A stretch of 59,125 bases of DNA from Aquimonas sp002352135 (GTDB taxonomy: Bacteria; Pseudomonadota; Gammaproteobacteria; Xanthomonadales; Xanthomonadaceae), in NCBI GenBank assembly GCA_035440755.1, contig DAORND010000010.1:1-59125 (forward strand), given 5' to 3'. The position numbers and the translations under genes are program-made. Of this stretch, positions 53,369 through 59,125 are shown one piece after another. The stretch's first letter is position 1; every line of letters starts with the position of its first letter. Under the pieces are notes generated by a model. The model was not told where the DNA came from and did not search any database. It saw only the letters and a program-made list of their open reading frames with translations.

Positions 53369-54091
53369 TCACTTGCCCTGCCCGGCAGCGGACTCGGACC
53401 GTGCCTGCTCGTAACGGGAGTCATGGCGAACCACGCGCGGCACACCAACGCGCGGGTCAATGCTGACCGGCTCATACACGACACGCCCCTTCTCAGGATC
53501 AAATCGCACTTCGACGTTACCGATGAGAGGGAAGTCTTTACGGAACGGATGCCCCACAAACCCGTAGTCTGTCAGGATGCGACGCAAATCAGGATGGCCT
53601 TCGTAGAGAATCCCGAACAGGTCGAACGATTCACGCTCGAACCAGTTCGCTCCGGGCCAGACTTCAGTGACTGACGGCACCACCGGGAGTGCATCATCCG
53701 CCGCATAGGTTCGCAACCGAAGACGCCGGTTCTGCTGTAACGACAGCAGGTGGATCACCGACGCAAATCGCTTCGAGCTGGCTACAGGATCGGGACGATC
53801 TTCCCAGCGGAATCGGCCTGCACCCAACCCCTCAACGCCGCGGGAGAACCCCTCCGAACTGACGTTCGTGGTGTCCCACTCCACCTGCCCAAAACCGAGA
53901 TAGTCGACGCCACAGACATCAATCAGTTGCTCAAACCGAAACTCCGCATCGTCACGCAGCATCCGCGCAACTTCGAGAAGGTCGACAGCAGCGACTTCGA
54001 GAGTGATCTCACCAAGCGCCTCGACAATCATGCACCGACCGTCGAAACGTTGCCGAAGGCGCTCTGCAAAACTCAGGGATTCGTCAGCCAT
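53369..54091 (-). CDS. nuoC: NADH-quinone oxidoreductase subunit C
   Basis: 240 residues; the 30-kDa-type subunit of the quinone-connecting module. The family signature WFERESFDLFGILYEGHPDLRRILTDYGF is clear around residues 150-180. The first ~30 residues are variable. It starts two bases before the end of the gap with nuoB and abuts nuoD. No cofactor is bound. Confidence 0.97.
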   Translation of the reverse strand: MADESLSFAERLRQRFDGRCMIVEALGEITLEVAAVDLLEVARMLRDDAEFRFEQLIDVCGVDYLGFGQVEWDTTNVSSEGFSRGVEGLGAGRFRWEDRPDPVASSKRFASVIHLLSLQQNRRLRLRTYAADDALPVVPSVTEVWPGANWFERESFDLFGILYEGHPDLRRILTDYGFVGHPFRKDFPLIGNVEVRFDPEKGRVVYEPVSIDPRVGVPRVVRHDSRYEQARSESAAGQGK

Positions 54092-54093
54092 GG

Positions 54094-54636
54094 TCAGCGT
54101 GCAATCGTATTGGTACGGCGGATTTTCTTCTGCAGTTGCAGAATCCCGTAGATGAGCGCTTCAGCGGTTGGCGGACAACCAGGCACATACACATCTACTG
54201 GCACCACCCGATCACAGCCTCGCACCACGGAGTAGGAATAATGGTAGTAGCCGCCACCGTTGGCGCAACTTCCCATCGAGATTACCCACTTCGGCCCTGG
54301 CATCTGGTCATAGACCTTGCGCAGCGCCGGTGCCATCTTGTTGACCAGCGTCCCGGCAACAATCATCACGTCCGACTGCCGCGGTGACGGGCGAAAGATG
54401 ACGCCATAGCGATCAAGGTCCAGCCGCGACATGCCGGAGTGCATCATTTCGACCGCACAACATGCCAGACCAAAGGTCACCGGCCACATGGACCCGGTTC
54501 TTGCCCAGTTGATCAGCGCATCCACCGAAGTAGTAACAAAACCGCGTTCCAACAGTGGATTGTCGCCCTCGGGGCGAAGAATGTCATCCAGGCGACCGAT
54601 AGGCTCGGGATTGTGGAAATACTGACTCACTCCCAT
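54094..54636 (-). CDS. nuoB: NADH-quinone oxidoreductase subunit B
   Basis: 180 residues from ATG 54636, which overlaps the end of nuoA; AAGGGG lies upstream. NuoB holds the N2 [4Fe-4S] cluster that reduces quinone. Ligands are in FGLACCAVEMM, MGSCANGGG and VPGCPPTAEAL. Length is standard. Confidence 0.97.
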   Translation of the reverse strand: MGVSQYFHNPEPIGRLDDILRPEGDNPLLERGFVTTSVDALINWARTGSMWPVTFGLACCAVEMMHSGMSRLDLDRYGVIFRPSPRQSDVMIVAGTLVNKMAPALRKVYDQMPGPKWVISMGSCANGGGYYHYSYSVVRGCDRVVPVDVYVPGCPPTAEALIYGILQLQKKIRRTNTIAR

Positions 54637-54983
54637 TCCAGCGCCCCTTTCTTCCACTCGTAGACGAAACCGATCACAAGAATACCGAGGAACACGGCCA
54701 TCGCTGCCAACGACGTGACGCCGATGTCTTTGAAGACCAGCGCCCACGGAAACAGGAAAGCGATCTCAAGATCGAACACGATAAAAAGGATGGCGACGAG
54801 GTAGTAGCGCACATCGAATTTCATGCGCGCATCTTCAAACGCTTCAAAGCCGCACTCGTAGGGGGAGAGCTTCTCGCTATCGGGCGCACGCGGCCCAAGG
54901 AAGGAGCCTGCCACCAGGAGCGTCACACCGATCGCAATGGCGACGAACAAAAACAACAGTATCGGAAGATACTCTGCCAGCAC
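54627..54983 (-). CDS. nuoA: NADH-quinone oxidoreductase subunit A
   Basis: 118 residues with three membrane helices. YECGFEAFEDARMKFDVRYYLVA is the conserved loop that reaches the quinone site, and FLFPWALVF follows. It is the first gene of the 14-gene nuo operon. The tRNA-Leu gene ends 69 bases upstream on the same strand; a separate nuo promoter was not found by eye. Confidence 0.97.
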   Translation of the reverse strand: MLAEYLPILLFLFVAIAIGVTLLVAGSFLGPRAPDSEKLSPYECGFEAFEDARMKFDVRYYLVAILFIVFDLEIAFLFPWALVFKDIGVTSLAAMAVFLGILVIGFVYEWKKGALEWE

Positions 54984-55052
54984 GCAGTCACCTCCGCGCC
55001 CTCTGGCGCATCAGCAGGGCGCGCCTAGACCTCGCGCCCGGTATCGCATGAG

Positions 55053-55137
55053 TGGTGCCCAGGGCGGGACTCGAACCCGCACAGCTTGCGCCGCTACCCC
55101 CTCAAGATAGTGTGTCTACCAATTCCACCACCTGGGC
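55053..55137 (-). tRNA. tRNA-Leu (GAG)
   Basis: 85 bases with encoded CCA at 55053-55055. Loop TTGAGGG has anticodon GAG, reading CUC and CUU. The long variable arm (GCGGCGCAAGCTGT region) is the class II tRNA-Leu feature. It corresponds in position to leuU downstream of secG in E. coli. TACAAT at 55187-55192 (minus strand) could be a -10, but I see no clear -35, so it may be cotranscribed with secG. Confidence 0.96.
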
Positions 55138-55215
55138 AAGGGATTCATCGTCAGCGGCAAAGAGAGTGCCGCGACACGACCCGATTATTGTATCAGGCCG
55201 TCAGTGTTTGGGGTG

Positions 55216-55650
55216 CTATTCGGAGGGAGATTTCTGCGTTTCAACCTCGACTTCCGTCGCAGTCGACGCCGCCCCGTCCGCCGCCGAATCAACGGTCGCG
55301 GCAGGCACATCCGAGGCAGCTGGCACCACTACCTCCGCAGCAGGGACATCCGAGGTAGCTGCGGGCACTTCCGCCGGCACAGCACCCATCACGCCCAGAT
55401 CGTCCGCCGCGTTCTTACCACCACGACTGGCGTAGATCGCCATTCCAAGACTGATCACAAAAAACAGCGTCGCCAACACAGCCGTCGACTTCGACAGGAA
55501 GTTCGCCGCGCCTCGCGCACCAAATACCGTCCCGGACGCGCCGGAGCCGAAGCCAGAACCCGCCGCCGCGCCAGCACCGCGCTGCAACAGGATCATCACA
55601 ATCATTGCCACCGAAACCAGAACGTAGAGGATGTTGGCCAGAGTCAGCAT
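55216..55650 (-). CDS. secG: Preprotein translocase subunit SecG
   Basis: 144 residues. SecG joins SecYE and aids protein export. It has two membrane helices (LANILYVLVSVAMIVMILLQ and STAVLATLFFVISLGMAIY) flanking the family's QRGAGAAAGSGFGSGASGTVFG loop. The C-terminal ~60 residues are an Ala/Val/Pro-rich acidic tail with repeated SDVPAA-like units, longer than in E. coli SecG (110). Between tpiA and tRNA-Leu. Confidence 0.95.
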   Translation of the reverse strand: MLTLANILYVLVSVAMIVMILLQRGAGAAAGSGFGSGASGTVFGARGAANFLSKSTAVLATLFFVISLGMAIYASRGGKNAADDLGVMGAVPAEVPAATSDVPAAEVVVPAASDVPAATVDSAADGAASTATEVEVETQKSPSE

Positions 55651-55671
55651 ATTCGGAACGAACCCAGAAAA

Positions 55672-56415
55672 TCAGAGAGGTTTGGCAGCAGCAACGATGG
55701 CGAGAAAATCCTCGGCTACCAGCGACGCACCACCAATCAAGCCGCCATCGATATCCGGCTGGGCAAATATGTCCGCCGCATTGGATGGCTTGACGCTGCC
55801 ACCGTAGAGGATGACCAGCGAGTCCGCCATCTTAGCATCGATAGCGCGAAATTCGCTACGCAACCACGCATGCACTTCTTGCGCTTGCGCTGCGGTGGCC
55901 GTCTTCCCCGTACCTATGGCCCAGACCGGCTCGTAGGCCAGAACCATCCGGTCAAGGCCGGAGAGGTCTTCCAGCAAAGGCGCGATCTGTTGCTGCAGCG
56001 CCCATTCTGTACGGCCCGCTTCACGCTCTTGCAGGGTCTCTCCCACGCAGACGATGGGGCGCAAACCGACGGACGCTGCAACGCGCGCCTTTTCGGCAAC
56101 CAATCGTGAAGTCTCGCTGTGGTACTGCCGCCTCTCACTGTGCCCCACGAGACAGGAAATCGCGCCAACGTCAACCAACATGGATGCCGAGGTCTCGCCG
56201 GTAAATGCACCCTCAAGGTTCAGGTCGACATCCTGCGCACCAAAACCAACACGGCCACTTGCGCGAGCGATCGACTCCGACAAGTACACCAGTGGCGGAA
56301 ACAACATCACTTCGACACCGCCCCTGTCAGCCGCTGCAATCGCTTCAACCAATGCGGCTGAGCGCAATTTGTCGCCGTTGAGCTTCCAGTTCCCTGCCAC
56401 CAGAGGTTTGCGCAT
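55672..56415 (-). CDS. tpiA: Triosephosphate isomerase
   Basis: 247 residues from ATG 56415, with GGAG upstream. It interconverts dihydroxyacetone phosphate and glyceraldehyde 3-phosphate. Active-site residues are all present: Lys11 in GNWKLNG, His92 in LVGHSERR and Glu162 in LAYEPVWAIGTG, plus the phosphate loop YGGSVKPSN and GLIGGASL. 21 bases upstream of secG on the same strand, divergent from the SDR gene. Confidence 0.97.
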   Translation of the reverse strand: MRKPLVAGNWKLNGDKLRSAALVEAIAAADRGGVEVMLFPPLVYLSESIARASGRVGFGAQDVDLNLEGAFTGETSASMLVDVGAISCLVGHSERRQYHSETSRLVAEKARVAASVGLRPIVCVGETLQEREAGRTEWALQQQIAPLLEDLSGLDRMVLAYEPVWAIGTGKTATAAQAQEVHAWLRSEFRAIDAKMADSLVILYGGSVKPSNAADIFAQPDIDGGLIGGASLVAEDFLAIVAAAKPL

Positions 56416-56522
56416 CGTCGGATCTCCAGGAAGTTCGTCCATGGTCAATATTTGAAACTGCCTCTGCATGATCGCAGAGTTTGCAGGCACACTGCGGCCT
56501 CGTTTCCGATGAGCAGCGCAAC

Positions 56523-57326
56523 ATGACACAACCACACACCTATGTCCTGATCACCGGCGCGTCGGCGGGCATCGGCGCCGCCTTGGCCCGTGAATACGCA
56601 CGACGCGGACAGGCACTCATCCTGCTGGCACGCCGCCGTGATCGGCTGGAAGCGCTTCAGAGCGAGCTCTCCGCTTCGGTTGCCTGCGAGATCCTGGTTG
56701 CCGACCTGTCAGACCCTTCAGCGCCACAGCATATCTCCCAACACATCAAGGACAAGCAGTGGGCAATCCACGGACTGGTGAACAATGCGGGTTACGGGCT
56801 TCCGGGCAAGTTTCACGCTCCCGCCTGGGAAGAACATGCTCGCTTTCTGCAGGTCATGGTGACCAGCGTTTGCGAACTGACGTGGCGACTGCTGCCGGAC
56901 ATGCAGGCGCGCGGTGCCGGTGAAATTCTCAACGTGGCCTCGCTTGCCGGACACGTACCGGGCTCTGCCGGTCACACGCTCTACGCCGCGTCGAAGTCGT
57001 TCATGATCAAGTTCAGCGAATCCCTGGCCCTTGAGAACAACTCACTAGGCATTCGCGTGTCCGCATTGTGCCCGGGCTTCACCTTCTCGGAGTTTCACGA
57101 TGTCACCGGCACGCGCGGGCAGGTCTCCAAGATGCCAAGCTGGATGTGGATGCAAGCAGAGGAAGTCGCTCGTCAAGGCATTGATGCGCTGCAAGCTGGA
57201 CACATCGTGTTTGTGCCTGGACGAATCAATCGCCTTATCAAGGCCGTGACGCAGATCCTGCCGGATCGGTGGATGCTGAAACTGGTGCAAAAGCAGTCGA
57301 AGAACTTCCGCGCCATACACGATTGA
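56523..57326 (+). CDS. Short-chain dehydrogenase/reductase
   Basis: 267 residues from ATG 56523. A classical SDR oxidoreductase: LITGASAGIGAAL is the cofactor loop, VNNAGYG stabilises the sheet, and YAASK supplies the catalytic Tyr154 and Lys158 with Ser in VASLAG. Arg/Lys residues in LARRRDRLE after the second strand suggest NADP(H). The layout is like the YqjQ/DltE group. Its substrate is not known. It diverges from tpiA and converges with the oxygenase gene. Confidence 0.9.
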   Translation: MTQPHTYVLITGASAGIGAALAREYARRGQALILLARRRDRLEALQSELSASVACEILVADLSDPSAPQHISQHIKDKQWAIHGLVNNAGYGLPGKFHAPAWEEHARFLQVMVTSVCELTWRLLPDMQARGAGEILNVASLAGHVPGSAGHTLYAASKSFMIKFSESLALENNSLGIRVSALCPGFTFSEFHDVTGTRGQVSKMPSWMWMQAEEVARQGIDALQAGHIVFVPGRINRLIKAVTQILPDRWMLKLVQKQSKNFRAIHD

Positions 57327-57365
57327 CACCACATCAGAAGCGCGCCATCAAACGCACTGAACTGC

Positions 57366-57391
57366 GCCGCCAGACGCAAGCCACTGGCGGC
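57366..57391. terminator. Hairpin between convergent SDR and oxygenase genes
   Basis: An 8-bp perfect stem (57366-57373 with 57384-57391) and a ten-base loop lie in the gap between the two convergent genes. There is no T-run on either side, so termination is only possible, perhaps with Rho. Confidence 0.35.
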
Positions 57392-57419
57392 TCGCCGGAT
57401 TCGATACATCCGCCGAACG

Positions 57420-58355
57420 TCAGATCAGCTTGATCTCGCGCAGACGCTCCAAAAGATAGTCGTGCGCGGTGATCGGCGTCGGATAGCGATCCGGATTGTC
57501 CACGCTGACGCATTGCGGCAGCGTCTTGATCAAATAGTCCGGATTGGGGTGTAGGAAGAACGGCGTCGAATAGCGCGGCTTGCGGGCCGCCTCGCCAGGA
57601 GGATTGACGACTCGATGCGTGGTCGACGGGTACACGTGATTGCTCAGTCGCTGCAACATGTCACCGATGTTCACCACGATGGTGTCGGCGTCGGCTGTAA
57701 ACGGTACCCATTCACCCTTGCGCGACAGCACTTCGAGACCGGCGGCACTGGCACCCACCAGCAGGGTGATGAAGTTGATGTCTTCGTGCGCTCCAGCGCG
57801 AACATTGGGAACGTCGGGTGCGGTAATCGGCGGATAGTGAATCGGTCGCAGGATCGAGTTGCCGAACTGGGTCTTGTCCGCAAAGAAATCGGCAGACAGA
57901 TCGATGTGCAAGGCAAGCGCCGACAACATTTTCGCACCTAGCGCGTCCAACGCCTGATACAAGCCATAACCAACCTGCTGGAACGCGGCAATTTCAGTCG
58001 GCCAGATGTTCAGCGGCATCACGTCGGCGTAGCGTGAGTCCGCAGGCAACTCACGTCCAATGTGATAGAACTCCTTGAGATCGGGGTACTTCGAGTCCTT
58101 GGCCGTCTCGACGCCAAACGGCGTATAGCCTCGGGCACCGCCCTTGCCAGCAAGGTGATACTGCATCTTCACCTCGGTGGGCAGGGCGAAGAAGGCCTGA
58201 AACGCCGCATATGCGGCATCAATGTGGGCCTGAGCAATCTCGTGACCACGAATACCGCAGAAACCCCATTCCCGATAGGCCGCTCCCAGTTCGGCGACAA
58301 AGGCGTCACGGTCGGTCTCAAAGCGGCGAATGTCGAGGGTGGGAATCTGACTCAT
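57420..58355 (-). CDS. Isopenicillin-N-synthase-like 2OG/Fe(II) oxygenase
   Basis: 311 residues from ATG 58355. It has the non-haem iron dioxygenase layout: N-terminal DIOX_N segment (IPTLDIRRFETDRDAFVAEL, later GFCGIRGHEI and ARGYTPFGVETAKD), then the iron triad His190 and Asp192 in AHEDINFITLL and His247 in STTHRVVNP, and the RYST motif that binds the 2-oxoglutarate or substrate carboxylate. Despite the name, bacterial relatives mostly use 2-oxoglutarate and have varied or unknown substrates; antibiotic synthesis is not implied. A 62-base gap separates it from glmM on the same strand. Confidence 0.88.
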   Translation of the reverse strand: MSQIPTLDIRRFETDRDAFVAELGAAYREWGFCGIRGHEIAQAHIDAAYAAFQAFFALPTEVKMQYHLAGKGGARGYTPFGVETAKDSKYPDLKEFYHIGRELPADSRYADVMPLNIWPTEIAAFQQVGYGLYQALDALGAKMLSALALHIDLSADFFADKTQFGNSILRPIHYPPITAPDVPNVRAGAHEDINFITLLVGASAAGLEVLSRKGEWVPFTADADTIVVNIGDMLQRLSNHVYPSTTHRVVNPPGEAARKPRYSTPFFLHPNPDYLIKTLPQCVSVDNPDRYPTPITAHDYLLERLREIKLI

Positions 58356-58417
58356 GAATAGATCTCGCTGTTGAATGCCGCCAACCACACGCGGCGAAAA
58401 AATTAGGGCAGAACGGT

Positions 58418-59125
58418 TCAGGCCGCCGCTTGCACCGCCGCTGACAAGGACCCCAGTACTGAATCGAGCAAGGATTGCTCATCCGCTTCAACCGTGATTC
58501 GCACAACGGGCTCGGTACCGGACGGTCGCAACACCAGGCGACCTCGCCCTAACAGGCGCTGTTCGGCCAACGCAGCGGCCTCACGCACACCAGCCGAATC
58601 GAGCGGCTTGCTGCCGTTGGCAATTCGCACATTGATGGTCTGCTGCGGCACACGCACCACGGCGGATCGCAGTGTTGCCAAGGTCTGACCGGAACGACGG
58701 ATGGCCTGCAGGACCTGCAGCGCACTGACAATGCCATCGCCGGTGCTGGCACGATCCAGAACCAGCAGATGCCCGGAAGCTTCACCGCCCAGCACAGCAC
58801 CACATTCCATCAACTGCTGGTGCACATAGCGATCGCCCACCTTGGCACGTCGAAAGCCGATGCCCTGTTGCTGAAGGGCACGCTCAAGGCCGTAGTTGCT
58901 CATCAAGGTGCCCACGACGATCTCCGGCTTGTTGCCCGAAGCGGCACGATCCATCGCCAGCACGTAAAGCAGTTCGTCTCCGTCAACAACACTGCCATCA
59001 GCGTCCACGAAAAGTACCCGATCGCCATCACCGTCGAAGGCGATACCGACATCAGCCTTGCGTTGCACGACCAACTGTTGCAGTCCGTGCAGATGGGTTG
59101 AGCCACAGTTCGCATTGATATTTAG
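58418..59125 (-). CDS. glmM: Phosphoglucosamine mutase (C-terminal part; gene runs off the window)
   Basis: The last 235 residues, roughly half of the usual 445; the 5' part lies beyond 59125. GlmM converts glucosamine-6-phosphate to glucosamine-1-phosphate for peptidoglycan and lipopolysaccharide precursors. INANCGSTH is followed by the metal loop AFDGDGDRVLFVD; GEASGHLLV is the sugar-binding loop; and LRPSGTEPVVRITVEA is the phosphate-binding motif. These fit GlmM better than PMM/PGM. In E. coli glmM is next to secG, here separated by tpiA, the SDR and the oxygenase. Confidence 0.93.
   Translation of the reverse strand, partial: LNINANCGSTHLHGLQQLVVQRKADVGIAFDGDGDRVLFVDADGSVVDGDELLYVLAMDRAASGNKPEIVVGTLMSNYGLERALQQQGIGFRRAKVGDRYVHQQLMECGAVLGGEASGHLLVLDRASTGDGIVSALQVLQAIRRSGQTLATLRSAVVRVPQQTINVRIANGSKPLDSAGVREAAALAEQRLLGRGRLVLRPSGTEPVVRITVEADEQSLLDSVLGSLSAAVQAAA

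Noticed and set aside
1..59125. Search for CRISPR array, transposon ends, prophage or toxin-antitoxin pairs
   Set aside because: No regularly spaced repeats, transposase, integrase or paired small-gene cassettes were seen; gene order is conserved core.

Overview
This window looks like a chromosomal core region of a gammaproteobacterium of the order Lysobacterales (Xanthomonadales). Three things point there. A complete Pil-Chp chemosensory cluster sits next to gshB-tonB-yqgE-ruvX-pyrB, an order also known from Pseudomonas aeruginosa. A glmM-tpiA-secG-tRNA-Leu-nuoA..N-tRNA-fMet-rimP-nusA-infB-rbfA-truB-rpsO-pnp block matches the arrangement known in xanthomonads. Protein similarity by eye is gammaproteobacterial throughout. 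I saw no mobile element, phage gene, CRISPR array or rRNA.

Layout. 1-407: no gene seen. 408-15174 (minus strand): the twitching-motility chemosensory system, in transcription order pilG, pilH, pilI, pilJ, pilK-like cheR, the very large kinase chpA, chpB, chpC, then an exported DsrE-like protein. 15430-19333 (plus): gshB, a TonB-type protein, yqgE, ruvX and pyrB in a tight run. 19405-23989: maf (minus), a membrane acyltransferase and hemN (plus), a metallo-beta-lactamase-fold hydrolase and a high-potential iron-sulfur protein (minus). 24149-30259 (plus): methionine-salvage genes mtnB, mtnD and mtnC, a membrane-anchored C13-type peptidase, a class I aminotransferase that may finish the salvage pathway, a secreted thioredoxin-fold protein, and malate dehydrogenase. 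30407-30478: a 23-residue arginine-rich small ORF with a good ribosome-binding site.

30587-40150 (minus) is the transcription/translation block: initiator tRNA-fMet, rimP, nusA, infB, rbfA, truB, rpsO and pnp. Tandem terminator-like hairpins lie between the tRNA and rimP. 40263-54983 (minus) is a full 14-gene complex I operon, nuoA to nuoN, with nuoC and nuoD separate. It is followed upstream by tRNA-Leu(GAG), secG and tpiA. 56523-58355 holds an SDR oxidoreductase (plus) and an isopenicillin-N-synthase-like 2OG/Fe(II) oxygenase (minus). The window ends inside glmM.

How the genes work together: PilJ signals through PilI/ChpC to ChpA, which phosphorylates PilG and PilH to control type IV pilus extension and retraction, while PilK and ChpB set adaptation by methylating and demethylating PilJ. 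The nus/inf block couples transcription and translation, and the nuo block supplies respiration. Most of the window is conserved housekeeping DNA. The less ordinary items are the 23-aa basic micropeptide, the degenerate receiver on ChpB, the C13 peptidase inside the methionine-salvage run, an FNR-like palindrome at hemN, and the IPNS-like/SDR pair beside glmM.
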